From contig JAQGDQ010000596.1 in assembly GCA_030141605.1 (NCBI GenBank), positions 2,501 through 64,500 on the forward strand: a DNA stretch of 62,000 nucleotides. Direction: 5' to 3'. The DNA comes from Tubiluchus corallicola (lineage: Eukaryota > Priapulida > Priapulimorpha > Priapulimorphida > Tubiluchidae). Positions 33,553 to 45,335 of this stretch are shown one piece after another (positions within the stretch are counted from its first letter, which is position 1; every line of letters starts with the position of its first letter). Made by a program: the position numbers and the translations under genes. The notes under the pieces are model-generated. The model was not told the DNA's origin and made no database searches. It saw only the letters and a list, made by a program, of their open reading frames with translations.

Positions 33553-35622
33553 TTAAAAGAAAGAACAAGTCATTCCGTATACTGGGTTTATTTTACTCTT
33601 ATCACCTAAACAGTTTGTGGTGTGCTTAAAAGGAAAGAACAAGTCATGCGTATACTGGGTTTATTTTACTCTTATCACTTAAACTGTTTGTGGTGTGCTA
33701 AAGGAAAGAACAAGTCATGCGTATACTGGGTTTATTTTACTCTTATCACTTAAACTGTTTGTGGTGTGCTAGAGGAAAGAACAAGTCATTCCGTATACTG
33801 GGTCTATTTTGCTCTTATCACGTAAACTGTTTGTGGTGTGCTAAAGGAAAGAACAAGTCATTCCGTATACTGGGTTTATTTTACTCTTATCACTTAAACT
33901 GTTTGTGGTGTAGTAAAGGAAAGAACAAGTCATTCTGTATACTGGTTTATTTTACTCTTATCACTTAAACTGTTTGTGGTGTGCTAGAGGAAAGAACAAG
34001 TCATTCCGTATACTGGGTTTATTTTACTCTTATCACTTAAACTGTTTGTGGTGTGCTAAAGGAAAGAACAAGTCATGCGTATACTGGGTTTATTTTACTC
34101 TTATCACTTAAACTGTTTGTGGTGTGCTAAAGGAAAGAACAAGTCATGCGTATACTGGGTTTATTTTACTCTTATCACTTAAACTGTTTGTGGTGTGCTA
34201 AAGAAAAGAACAAGTCATGCGTATACTGGGTTTATTTTACTCTTATCACTTAAACTGTTTGTGGTGTGCTAAAGGAAAGAACAAGTCATGCGTATACTGG
34301 GTTTATTTTACTCTTATCACTTAAACTGTTTGTGGTGTGCTAAAGGAAAGAACAAGTCATGCGTATACTGGGTTTATTTTACTCTTATCACTTAAACTGT
34401 TTGTGGTGTGCTAAACGAAAGAACAAGTCATTCCGTATACTGGGTTTATTTTACTCTTATCACTTGAACTGTTTGTGGTGTGCTTAAAAGGAAAGAACAA
34501 GTCATGCGTATACTGGGTTTATTTTACTCTTATCACTTAAACTGTTTGTGGTGTGCTAAAGGAAAGAACAAGTCATGCGTATACTGGGTTTATTTTACTC
34601 TTATCACTTGAACTGTTTGTGGTGTGCTAAAGGAAAGAACAAGTCATGCGTATACTGGGTTTATTTTACTCTTATCACTTAAACTGTTTGTGGTGTGCTA
34701 AACGAAAGAACAAGTCATTCCGTATACTGGGTTTATTTTACTCTTATCACTTGAACTGTTTGTGGTGTGCTTAAAAGGAAAGAACAAGTCATGCGTATAC
34801 TGGGTTTATTTTACTCTTATCACTTAAACTATTTGTGGTGTGCTAAAGGAAAGAACAAGTCATGCGTATACTGGGTTTATTTTACTCTTATCACTTGAAC
34901 TGTTTGTGGTGTGCTAAAGGAAAGAACAAGTCATGCGTATACTGGGTTTATTTTACTCTTATCACTTAAACTGTTTGTGGTGTGCTAGAGAAAAGAACAA
35001 GTCATTCCGTATACTGGGTTTATTTTACTCTTATCACTTAAACTGTTTGTGGTGTGCTAGAGGAAAGAACAAGTCATCCGTATACTGCGTTTATTTTACT
35101 CTTATCACTTAAAACTGTTTGTGGTGTGCTAGAGGAAAGAACAAGTCATTCTGTATACTGGGTTTATTTTGCTCTTATCACTTAAACTGTTTGTGGTGTG
35201 CTAAATGAAAGAACAAGACATCCGTATACTGCGTTTATTTTACTCTTATCACTTAAACTGTTTGTGGTGTGCTAGAGGAAAGAACAAGTCATTCCGTATA
35301 CTGGGTCTATTTTACTCTTATCACTTAAACTGTTTGTGGTGTGCTAGAGGAAAGAACAAGTCATTCCGTATACTGCGTTTATTTTACTCTTATCACTTAA
35401 ACTGTTTGTGGTGTGCTAGAGGAAAGAACAAGTCATTCCGTATACTGGGTCTATTTTACTCTTATCACTTAAACTGTTTGTGGTGTGCTAGAGGAAAGAA
35501 CAAGTCATTCCGTATACTGGGTCTATTTTACTCTTATCACTTAAACTGTTTGTGGTGTGCTAGAGGAAAGAACAAGTCATTCCGTATACTGGGTTTATTT
35601 TACTCTTATCACTTAAAGTTAG
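33553..35622. repeat. 71/72-bp minisatellite, about 29 copies
   Basis: The unit contains GTATACTGGGTTTATTTTAC and TTAAACTGTTTGTGGTGTGC. Most left and central copies have GTCATGCG (71 bp); the last copies have GTCATTCCG (72 bp). Because 72 is a multiple of 3, the right end (35205-35687) is open on the plus strand as in-frame 24-residue repeats. I treat that as a consequence of the array, not as a gene. Confidence 0.95.
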
Positions 35623-35839
35623 AAAAATACTACCGTCATTCGTTCGAAGATCATGACGTATCTGGGAGACTTCGCGACCACTCATAAGAGCATCGTGGCT
35701 TTCCGTAAGCGCGCTGTTTAAATTTAAACTTCTGCAGTTTACCTAATGTTCACGCAAAAATGTTACAAAATCAGCTGTCTGATGTTTTAGTAAAAAACTT
35801 ATCATACTTTTGGTGAAGATTGACAGTGGGTTACTTTTC

Positions 35840-36030
35840 TTCAAGACGAATGACGTCATTGGTGGAAGAATGGGAGCCCAAGCATGAAGTGAAGTTTAAA
35901 GTATTTTTATTAATTACACGAGCCGCTTATTGCAATTTTTATTATTAAATCCTTCTAACATTTTTGCAAACATAAAAATCTAACTTCCCAGAAGGCTTGT
36001 CTTTTCCTTTAATATTTGGTCCGGTTTTTT
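35840..36030 (-). mobile_element. M5 element, partial, reverse orientation
   Basis: GAATGACGTCATTGG at 35848 and CCCAGAAGGCTTGTCTTTTCCTTTAA at the right end match M5 reversed. Confidence 0.72.
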
Positions 36031-36123
36031 ATAAACAAAATCAACAGCTGTAAATCTTGCGTATCTGGGTTTATTCAGTGTCTAAAACAGCGATAGTAAA
36101 ATCACTACATCCGTTTTACACAG

Positions 36124-36327
36124 ATTTTCCTTTTACAATGTTCCCGAAAAATGTTTGTTTTGCGGGACAATTTCCTGTCCCGGGTAATCAATTCTGACAC
36201 TCGGGAAACAGCAAAACTCGGGGATAATTTTACTGTCACAATTACAAACGACGGATCTTATTATGTAAATGACCTACAGGGGTGTCAGATTCTTAGCATC
36301 AGTGAATCACATGGACAGATACGCTAA
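36124..36327 (+). CDS. Fasciclin (FAS1)-like coding fragment
   Basis: From acceptor-like TTTTACACAG the frame is open to TAA at 36325; the first ATG is at 36151. The segment KLGDNFTVTITNDGSYYVND followed by ILSISESHGQIR resembles the second half of a FAS1 domain (beta-strands leading to the H2 box, usually NGVIHVID). The H2 box is cut by the stop and no donor follows, so this is probably a decayed or captured piece. FAS1 domains act in extracellular adhesion. Identification is by eye only. Confidence 0.35.
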   Translation: MFLLQCSRKMFVLRDNFLSRVINSDTRETAKLGDNFTVTITNDGSYYVNDLQGCQILSISESHGQIR

Positions 36328-36397
36328 AGTCTTTGTTTTACATTAACCACAGTTTTTCAACTCAAAATTCCTACGACAAACCGTTTGAGATCCGCAA

Positions 36398-36755
36398 TTT
36401 AAAGGACAAGAACACGGGTACCTGAAGTAGGTTTCAGAAAAATCGACTTAGAAAAATTTTACTACTATACAGCAATCTTATCTGTACATCGTACTCGCGT
36501 TGAAAGGATTTTTTGTTTGTTTTCATTTTAAATCTCCCGCAATACTGTTCCGACCGCTCCATTACGTGACGTCATATACGCACAACGTAAATCACGGGAC
36601 GAAAAAGCAATGTTAAATTATGTCCCAAAAAACTTTCCATGCAAATCTATGTTACTTAGCATTTCGCTTACCTGCTGGAAAGACTTACGTAACTAGAAAT
36701 AATAATTTAAAATGTTCGTGCCGATTGGTAAAATGTCGCTGGCTCACCTGGTGAA
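36398..36755 (+). mobile_element. M4 element, partial
   Basis: TTTAAAGGACAAGAACACGGG at the left, TGACGTCA at 36567-36574, ending near GGTAAAATGTCGCTGGCTC. Right half absent. Confidence 0.72.
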
Positions 36756-36769
36756 AATGTCAAGGCATA

Positions 36770-37197
36770 CGGTCAAGGCATATAGAGGAAGCGACCATAC
36801 TACGCCACAGAAAATGAGAAACGTAGACAATAAAAAAATCTTAATTGAATGCATCGCAAAAGATTTCCTCGACGTCATATACTCGTAAAAGCAGCAAACA
36901 TTCAACGCAACACGCGTAAAACTACATTAAACCACATCCATTTTATGTTCGCATATTTAAACCGCAGAAAATCAAATCTAGACGCAATTCCAATATTATC
37001 GCCCATGACTCTACATTTATGGGTTTTCTTAACGCTCGGTAGAATTTGCTTGTAAGAACCCGGACAACAACATTCTACGCAGCAATAAACTTGCTTAAAA
37101 TTGCTCAAACATTTGCGTTGCGATGTGCTTAAATCTACTATCTTCGTGACGACGTGTCTGATAGTCAGAGCAGCAGAAGAATTGACGATGCACCCCG
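36770..37197. other. Unique sequence, no clear gene
   Basis: Frames of up to about 110 codons exist on the minus strand here (36902-37246) but lack convincing composition or splice context. Confidence 0.35.
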
Positions 37198-37560
37198 TAA
37201 GGCCCATTTCACACAGAGGACGCGCAGCAAAAATTCCTTGCGGCATTCCTCACGAAAATGGAACACATTGTTTTCTTGGACGCACTTCACAGTGAGAAAG
37301 CGCGGTAAAATTCCTCCTGAGGAATTCTGCCTTCACATAGAAGCTACGCGTCCTCCTCGTGAGGAGTTTTGCCACATGTACCATTTTCGTGAAGAATCCT
37401 AGCGGAATTCAGTCTTAAATTTAACTACTCAATTACTTCTTTCTTATTTAACGAACAACAATTAACACATTTCAGCATAAAATGACAAGATTTAATCTCT
37501 CTTTTAACAGACTGACGATTTTATGTTTTATTAATGCAACATCAATACCTCACGTATAAA
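37198..37560 (+). mobile_element. M7 element, partial, with an internal repeat of its end
   Basis: AAGGCCCATTTCACACAGAGG at the left; a second end-like GCACTTCACAGTGAG at about 37282; then the M7 body with CGTCCTCCTCGTGAGG. Confidence 0.6.
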
Positions 37561-37820
37561 TGTTAACTCCCAGAACAAAGCCTCCAAATATAGTTCCAAG
37601 TGAACGACTCTTGCTGATTTCTTAGTCAAGGAAGGCAACCAATAAGTTGCAGACGTTATCACAATTGGGCACTCTTTCTGGCTCTCAGATTACAAACATT
37701 AAATCTACTTACATTGCCGTATGCACAGTTTTTCGTTTTTTTGAAACAGTTTTATAAGTTTACCAGGATTGTGTCTTATAAAACAACTAAAAAAAGTACG
37801 ATACTCTATCGAAATCGGAT

Positions 37821-37887
37821 AACTCAGCCAAGACTCGAACCCGGAACCTTCTGATGACAAGGCGGACGCCCTATCATCAAATGCGCC
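37821..37887 (-). tRNA. tRNA-like sequence, probably pseudogene or SINE head (Asp GTC-like)
   Basis: The minus strand has a perfect B box GGTTCGAGTC in a fully paired T arm (CCGGG/CTTGG with G-U pairs) and an anticodon loop TTGTCAT (GTC at 37856-37858). The acceptor stem does not pair. It is thus a decayed tRNA or the tRNA-derived part of a SINE. Confidence 0.35.
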
Positions 37888-37969
37888 AATTTTTGTTTTT
37901 TTTCTGCGTCATATTCACTGCATCATCATCACCTGAGCCATTATTAGTTACATTCCCTTTATGCTTACA

Positions 37970-38250
<281 letters not shown>

Positions 38251-38284
38251 TTATAAGTGACTGACAATACTACGTGTGGTTGGG

Positions 38285-38480
38285 AGAGGATGGCTGGGGT
38301 AGATGATGATGATGATGACGACGATGATCATGACGACGATGATGATGGTGAGTTTTTATTATACTCTTTTTGCAGGCAAAATATCTGTACGAACATTATA
38401 CAGTTTTGCATAGAGACATATACAATTCTACAATATTACATGTTACGTTACAGGTTGTGTAATTAGCTTTTCTAATGGCG
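38285..38480 (-). mobile_element. LINE 3' end with CATCAT/GTC tail
   Basis: The minus strand reads CCTGCAAAAAGAGTATAATAAAAACTCACC followed by a CATCATCATCGTCGTC tail (38291-38347). Related to 27190-27335. Confidence 0.6.
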
Positions 38481-38519
38481 CGTATAACATTATTTACAGT
38501 GATACTATACAATGAGTAT

Positions 38520-38710
38520 TAAAATGATACTGACAATCCTAGGTGAGGTTGGCTGAGCGGTGATACTGACAGTCCTAGGTGAGGTTGGCTGAGGGGTGAT
38601 AATGACAGTCCTAGGTGAGGTTGGCTGAGGGGTGATATTGACAATATGAGGTTGGCTGAGGGGTGATAATGACAATACGAGGTTGGCTGAGGGGTGATAA
38701 TGACAATACG
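38520..38710. repeat. 36-bp then 31-bp tandem repeat, six copies
   Basis: GAGGTTGGCTGAGGGGTGATA recurs. The first units include GACAGTCCTAGGTG (36 bp); the last lack it (about 31 bp). Confidence 0.9.
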
Positions 38711-39035
38711 AGGAACCAGCAGTGCATGAATCCCGCGTTTACATACCAACCTTTGGCTTCTCTATACACACAACATGAATCCAAAGTTAACAATGCAACA
38801 ATCAGCTCAATCTCACTAAGTGCCCTGTTCTTTGTCTCAAGTGGATATATTTATCCAGTAATGTTTGTCCACTGCTGGGCTATCTGATTATTCATGTCAT
38901 AGTAATTGACACTTCGCGCAATTATGTCATGGCGGGTAGAGAATGTTCTAGAACTGATTAGCTGGGGGGGGGGGGAGCAGCTTTCAATATACACGTGTGC
39001 AGTATGGCCCCCATAACTAGAAAAATACGCACTTC

Positions 39036-39245
39036 TAAAGGAAAACCGGACGATTGTGTAGACATTAGTATGGCTCAAAGATACTGAAAACTACAACAGC
39101 TTTTTTAAAATCAAAGCTTAGATAAAATAGTAATTATCTCGGATGCTTTAATTTTGTTAAACTGACATGCGGCTCGGTGAATACACTAAAACCGGCAACG
39201 GTGCCTTTAAGTTACATTGGGGTGGTCGACAAATAGGCGCTGTAC
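39036..39245 (-). mobile_element. M2 element, right part, reverse (split copy)
   Basis: It begins TAAAGGAAAACCGGACGATTG and runs to GACAAATAGGCGCTGTAC. The remainder of the same element type continues at 41215-41542. Confidence 0.7.
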
Positions 39246-39440
39246 AAGACGAATGACGTCATTGGAAAAAGCATTGAAAATGGGAACGCCCAAGCAGGAA
39301 GTGATCGCGACTTTAAAGTGATTTTACTAATTACACGAGGCGCTTATTGCAGTTTTATTACTAAATCCTACTAACATTTTTCATGATTATTGAAATAAGC
39401 CTAGCCTCTTAGAAGGCTTGACTTTTCTTTTAAATGCAAC
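39243..39440 (-). mobile_element. M5 element, partial, reverse orientation
   Basis: GAATGACGTCATTGG at 39252, AATTACACGAGGCGCTTATTGC, and AGAAGGCTTGACTTTTCTTTTAA at the right end. Confidence 0.7.
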
Positions 39441-39518
39441 ATCTGATTATATAATTACACGAACAACTAAACATGAACTGTGTGTACGTGAAGAGAAGTG
39501 ATTCATAAATCGGAGAAA

Positions 39519-39671
39519 ATGACGAAGAAATTCTTAATAATCAACTTCTATTGTGTGATGATTGTAAAGATGCAGATATTGTTACGAGACTGTTCTTATA
39601 CGAGTAATTATGAAAATAATGCTGATGTTAGTGCGGGAAAACTGGTTTACTCAAATTGCGTGGGGAAAACG
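39519..39671 (+). CDS. Candidate first exon with signal peptide
   Basis: ATG with A at -3, then 51 codons ending exactly at a strong donor ACG|GTGAGT (phase 0). The peptide begins MTKKFLIINFYCVMIVKMQI, a plausible signal sequence, followed by a short polar stretch with two Cys. No following exon was found in the transposon-rich DNA downstream. It is also open past the donor to a TGA at 39696, so a 59-codon frame would remain if unspliced. Confidence 0.3.
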
Positions 39672-39864
39672 GTGAGTAACTCAGAAGGGAAACCATGACG
39701 TAAACTTATATTATCTATGCAGACGAGGAAGTCTTAATTAGAGAGCAAATGTAAATATCCATCCTCCTCTTATGCAATCGCGCGTACATTTATTGAAGCC
39801 ATAACATGGATATAGTTTATTTCATATTTTCCTTATTAGGAGACAAAATTGAGGGGCGCACAAA

Positions 39865-40235
39865 AAAAGCTTAAGAGAGAAGAAAAGGGGTACCTGAAGT
39901 GATTTCAGAAAAATCGCCTTAATTTTTTAAGCGTATATCGTATTCACATTAAAGGGAATTTTTGTTTGTTGCTCCTGCAATATTGTTCCGAAGTAGCCAT
40001 TACATGACGTCATATACGCACAACGTAAATCGGGAAGGAAAGGAAACGTTGGATTTGTTGGAACCCATGTAGCATAGTAATGGCGAAGTGCACGTGAAAT
40101 TCTCTATGTAAATGGTAATAATTCTTTCACGTAAATCATATTTGAAAAACTAGTATGTTTCTTTTCAATGTTTTAAATACTAGATTGTTTTGACCTTCAG
40201 TTTGAGATTGGGTCCGGTTTTGCTTTAAGTTCGAG
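39865..40235 (+). mobile_element. M4 fragment followed by M3 right-end fragment
   Basis: 39865-40060 has GTACCTGAAGTGATTTCAG and TGACGTCA at 40005-40012 (M4). 40075-40235 has GTGAAATTCTCTATG ... GGGTCCGGTTTTGCTTTAA (M3 right end). Confidence 0.65.
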
Positions 40236-40945
40236 TTCAGTTTATTTCTCAGCAATACTTATTTGTGCTCATAACAAAAAAAGAGAACAGCAATTAAAAT
40301 AAAGAAAAGTTACTGTAATGCTCTTAATGCTATAGCATAATAGAATTCAAATCAAAATTAAAAATACATACATCAAATTGTTTTGAAAACCCAACATACA
40401 TAAACGATAATATATATTCATCCACAAATTTTATTTACCCACGTCCATTTTAAATCATATGTATATATGGTATATAGTCTATTATAATTTCCGTGTAATA
40501 TTACAATGTATATTTTGTTTTAAATTTTTGGCACAGTAGTTTTTAGTTTGCACAGGACGCATTTGCCTTTAACAGTTGTGTGAATTTTATTCTCATGCTG
40601 CGATGTTCTTTTATGCTTTTATAGTTATGAATATCGATTTTTATGGCATATAAAGATTATTATATATATATATATATATGCATATATATATAATACTCAG
40701 GAAGAAGCAATAAAGAGAGAAGCAAGACAGAGAGAATAAAAAGAGAAAGAGTGAAAGAAACATCAGAGGAAAAACAGATTACACAGATGTTGTCAACTCA
40801 AAGACATCATCTCTACAAAAAGAAACCATGGCAGGGTATTTTCCATCACCACCTGTCTCTCTCCACTCTTTGGTCGCTCATAGATATTTATATTTAATAT
40901 AATTAACATATTTTATTGATTTTTTGCAAACATATCTTGTTCGGT
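40236..40945 (+). repeat. Unnamed interspersed repeat, also inverted at 58735-59230
   Basis: It shares with 58735-59230 (reverse complement) the stretches GTTCGAGTTCAGTTTATTTC, TGTGCTCATAACAAAA, AGCATT/AATGCTATTGC, ACCATGGCAGGGTATTTTC and CCACTCT-TGGTCGCTC. In both places it abuts the right end of an M3 element at the same base. It contains a (TA)n stretch at 40660-40690. Confidence 0.7.
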
Positions 40946-41214
40946 CCGGTTGGGTCCGGTTTTGCTTTAAGTACCTTATCGTGGTAACAAAACTGCCATC
41001 TATCGTAAAATAAACAATCAACGCCCAAAATTAAGATTTTAATGAAGATCAGTGTCAAATTTTGACATGAAATGCATCGAAGTATTTTAAACTATTTACA
41101 CATGTCATAATTATGAATAGAGATTCTTCCTTGAATTTAAAGAGGAGGCAGAGAAAGAGGGTACTTAGACCTCAAGCTGCATGTATTAGTCAGCTTCATT
41201 TTGTTATTTAGGAT

Positions 41215-41542
41215 ACACATTTTTTCACATTTGCGTGGCCAACAAATAGGCGCTGTACCGTGATAAGCATGACGTCATTGTGACGTAGAACTCATTTTCA
41301 TTACATCACATCAGCGTCTTATGGCAAACGCGATTGACACGCAGCGAAGATGTCTACCATTGTATAAACTGTGGTTATTTTGTGACGTAAGCGATAGCTG
41401 TTTTCGGTTGCCGTAAATTAACTTTCCAAGGTAATTATTCAAGTATCGGAAATTGCTAACTTTCACAGGCAAAAAATGTATATTTTGAACTGTAAATTAA
41501 AAATGAGATAGAGTCTAAACAATCGTTCGGTCTTTCTTTAAA
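41215..41542 (-). mobile_element. M2 element, left part, reverse (split copy)
   Basis: It resumes at CCAACAAATAGGCGCTGTACCG, contains TGACGTCA at 41270-41277, and ends AACAATCGTTCGGTCTTTCTTTA. Together with 39036-39245 it makes one M2 interrupted by about 2 kb. Confidence 0.7.
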
Positions 41543-41969
41543 ATACAAAGCTTTAAACGTAAGAGAGATTGGACCAACAGTGGTCTCTGTCCAGGGACCA
41601 CTCGTCACGACCAATAAAATCAACAATAAACAAGTGAACGAATTTTTACGAAATTACTAAAACTATCAGCACATGTTTGTGGAAGTAGGTTATCATCATG
41701 AAGTTTCATTAAGGTCAGTTCACAGTGAATCTCTGATCACGCTCCTCTGCCACGGATACCGATTTATTGCTCCTAATACATAAACTGGCACGCGACTCTT
41801 AGTAATTAATTCAATCATCTCTGTTGCAGCTTCCCCGGCTAGCTAATGAACGCTGGAGGAATGACTTTACATAGCAGTGATACGGCCTACTTGAAATTGC
41901 ACTAAATAACAATGATGAAATCATCCAGTGATGCGAGAATAACCTTCAAAAGTGTCAAAAACGATGCCA

Positions 41970-42046
41970 AATATTTATTTATTTATTTATTTGTTTGTTT
42001 GTTTGTTTGTTTGTTTGTTTGTTTATTTATTTATTTGTTTGTTTGT

Positions 42047-42141
<95 letters not shown>

Positions 42142-42172
42142 TTAATTTACTTATTTATTTATTTATTTATGT
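41970..42172. repeat. TTTA/TTTG tetranucleotide tract
   Basis: About 50 units of TTTA with blocks of TTTG at the left. It adjoins a LINE 3' fragment. Confidence 0.95.
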
Positions 42173-42179
42173 AAGTAAT

Positions 42180-42612
42180 TTGCCTGTAAGTTTTCAGGAG
42201 AAATTTTTTGATCATGTAATATGCACTAATCTAAGCGACAACTTAGACATTCAAAATCAACCTAGACTTTTTTATATACGGATTAACTCTTTAATAAGAA
42301 AATGTGTTTAGATCATGTTAAAATCGTGCTATTTAACAGTTACTGCTGCAACAATTACTGTATGTCTTCATGGAGTAATTCTAGTAGTGGTGTGACAAAT
42401 AGATTGCGTGTTGCTTACAACAATGGTATTAGAAAACTGTTTCGCTTAAAGTATATTAGATTATAGATATAAGATATAGGATATAAGATTATACATATAT
42501 ATATGTATAATCTTGTAATTTTTTATTTTGTTGTATTTTATTTGATTTTAGTAATGTATTTGTATTTCATGTGATCTTAGTTACCGAAATAAAAAAATTG
42601 AATTGAATTGAT
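42180..42612 (+). mobile_element. LINE 3' fragment with AATTG tail
   Basis: The plus strand, with frame breaks, reads FCLDHVKIVLFNSYCCN... then GVTNRLRVAYNNGIRKLFRLKY, the C-terminal RT-proximal block of many non-LTR elements. It ends GAAATAAAAAAATTGAATTGAATTG. The 3' UTR contains a perfect 30-bp palindrome at 42485-42514. Confidence 0.68.
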
Positions 42613-43253
42613 GTTAACGACACCTGATTCGCAAACGATTGAAAAATTGAACGATTTAAAAACTAATGCGCATGCGCAGATAATACACTAACAGTCGAGT
42701 AGTTCAGAGTAAAGAGGCCAAGACATTTTGTCAACATAAAAGAGTGCAAAACCTATTTGGTTGAATTAAGCTTCTAAAGAAAATGAAATTTTGTCAAGAT
42801 TGCCTTACTTGCCTAATGGAACCTACGTCATCAAAATCCTAGGTCATATTTAGAATATAAATTGCCCAAATAGAAACGTTGCAAAACGAAATTTAATCAT
42901 CTTTAAAATGTTGAAGACAAGCTTGATATACCGCCTCGATAAATCATTGCTGTCTTTGCAATGAAACCTGTTTGTTAAGATTTTTATTGCTCGATGAAAG
43001 GCACAAACTTTTGAAAGTTTATTGCAGCTAGTAAATGGGTTTCATCACTGCTAAATTATCTTTGTTCTCTTTAGAGCTCCTCTCATCCATATAATGAATT
43101 AGCGAAGTCGTTTGATTAATTTCTTAATCATATTCATATCTGATTCAGGTCCTCTCACTGCATTAGTTGAAAATTTGCCGTTTGAAACAAAATGGCAGCC
43201 GCTGATCACCCAGGATAAGAGGTCACAGTCAGAAGAAATACGATTACATACAG
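42613..43253. other. Unique sequence, no gene seen
   Basis: TGCGCATGCGCA at 42667-42678 is a lone NRF-1-type palindrome. Nothing else supportable. Confidence 0.4.
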
Positions 43254-43652
43254 AATAAGCCTTTTTACAGTTTTGCAGAGCGCATGCGTAGTTGCTGTAG
43301 GTCAAAGGTTAAGCGTACTGTAGCAACGCTGTGTTAACTGCAACCGTCACGTAACGTCTGTGTAAAACAAAGCCGTCTGTAGCAGCAGTTCAGCAACTTC
43401 TGTTGTTTTACGTACACTTTACTTAATTATGCATTAGTCAGTGCACAGAGTGATTTACTAGCAAGATCTTGCTTGAGAACAAGAAAAAATGAACTAGGTA
43501 AGATTCTAGCTAACTGTTAAAACTGTTGCTATTACAATAGCACGGGCTGCAAGACGTTGTCAAGTGTACACAAACGCGTTGTCTGGTAAACTTAACCTTT
43601 GACCTTTTCACGATCATCATCAATCGCTGAAACTATGAAAATGCTTATTTGT
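43254..43652 (+). mobile_element. M1 element, complete
   Basis: GAATAAGCCTTTTTACAG at the left and GAAACTATGAAAATGCTTATT at the right. Both internal AGGTCAAAGGTTAA-type motifs present. Confidence 0.82.
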
Positions 43653-43914
43653 TTAATTAATTTACCAGTAATAGGAGGTAGCTACTTATCATCATTTTTG
43701 ACATTTTTGTCGAAACGCGAGAAAAGCTCTCAGAAACGAATTTCTAGAGAATTTAACAGATAAGAAGCCCGAGGGAAACGCAACTGTTCTGCATCTAGAA
43801 ATGCAGCCATTTTACAAGGTCAGTAAGTGAAAAGATACAGCAAACTGTAGCCAATCAACAAGAAGATCATGAGAGCTTCTTTCACTTAAAGTAGCAACGA
43901 AAGAGGTTTAAGCA

Positions 43915-44578
43915 CAAGAAAACCTTTCATTTGTCATGAAATTTAATATCACTTACATACTATCTTTTTGTATACATGGCTTGCGTCGGTAGTCACGCTG
44001 TATAAAACTTGTAAATTTAAACTCCCGTAATGACCGTTAGACGCAGCCATTTTGATACTAGGTCGTTTGAAACAAATTTAGAAATCATTGTGTAAAATTT
44101 GAAAAAATAATCAGAGCATTCGTAGCGCACACGTCATTAACTAAGTAAAATTTTAATTTACTGTATCTTATCAATAAGATTAAAAATACGTTTTTGGTTA
44201 GTGGGTGGTGCACCCAGGAGGGTGAGTCAACGACATTTTACAATTGGTGAAAACATGTTAAATAATTAATAATTTTCTTTTCTAGTTACCTAAGTCTTTC
44301 AAGCAGGTAAGCGAAATGCTAAGTAATAAAGATTTGCATGGAAAGTTTTTTTGGTCATAATTTAACATTGTTTTTTCTTCCCATGCTTTACGTTGTGCGT
44401 ATATGACGTCACGTAATGGCGCGGGTCGGAACAATATTGTGGGAAATCTAAAATGAAAACAAACAAAAATTCCTTTCAAGGCGAGTACGACACATGCATA
44501 AAATTGCTGCAAAGTAATACAATTTTAAGGCGGTTTTTCTGAAACCTACTTCAGGTAGCCATTGTCTTCTCCTTTAAT
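43915..44578 (-). mobile_element. M4 element, near complete, reverse orientation
   Basis: The right end GCCATTGTCTTCTCCTTTAA is the M4 start reversed. It contains TGACGTCA at 44404-44411. Confidence 0.75.
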
Positions 44579-44889
44579 CTAAGCTCTGGAAAAACTTTTC
44601 TTTGTTTCCTCTTTTTGCAATGCAACAAGAGCTTTTCTAATATGTTGTTACATTAGTACCTTAATAAAATACATGTCTTACTTCTCGCAGGGTGTAATAG
44701 CGACTTCTTGACTGCATTAACACAACAACAGCTGTATGTCTGTTATCAATGAGTTGTTACCCGTATAAATTCATTAACACTGACCCATAACTACCATTTA
44801 CAAGCGGGCAAACAAGGCAAACTCTTTGCATTCAGACTAACCAGACAGCGGGGATTCGATGTAAATGGCTTCCCAGCGCTTAGCATATA

Positions 44890-45335
44890 GTCCCACTTGA
44901 GTTCAACTATGAATGCCGAACTAATCGACAAGCAGACTCCATTGATATCGATTCTGCCAGCTTCTCCGCATATCTCCATGAAAGCTACCAATTGGGGGTG
45001 CAATTCAAACTTGAGACAATCGTTTCACTTTCAAACGGTAATGATAAGACTATACTTGCGCTTTTTAGAACACAAACAATAAAACGTGCTTCTGACGCGG
45101 CGTGTGAAAATGCGCAAATTGCGCATCTTAAGAATAAGCGCATATTTAAAATTGCTGGAATCGACCTTGATTTTGTATCCTGCCAACGCCACGCTGAGAG
45201 GACAGATCGATCTGTACCAGGGCAGCAAACTTCGAAATTAAACAGTTTGTATTTTGCTTCACAAATTGGAATCATCACACAGCAGAATCTAGTAGTACTT
45301 CTTAATGAAAGAGGTGTCACTGGTGATTGCTTTAA
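44890..45335 (+). pseudogene. Coding-like segment between M4 and M5, unrecognised
   Basis: A long frame is open from about 44935 through 45335 (ATG at 44992). It encodes a balanced peptide (VQFKLETIVSLSNGNDKTI ... QTIKRASDAACENAQIAHL ... SKLNSLYFASQIGIITQQN). A second frame is open just before it, suggesting a frameshift. The frame runs on into the M5 element at 45333. No family recognised. Likely a remnant of a gene or of an autonomous transposon. Confidence 0.3.

Noticed and set aside
41912-42311. Frames rich in YLFI/CLFV repeats resembling a membrane protein
   Set aside because: They derive from a TTTA/TTTG tetranucleotide tract and run into a LINE fragment.
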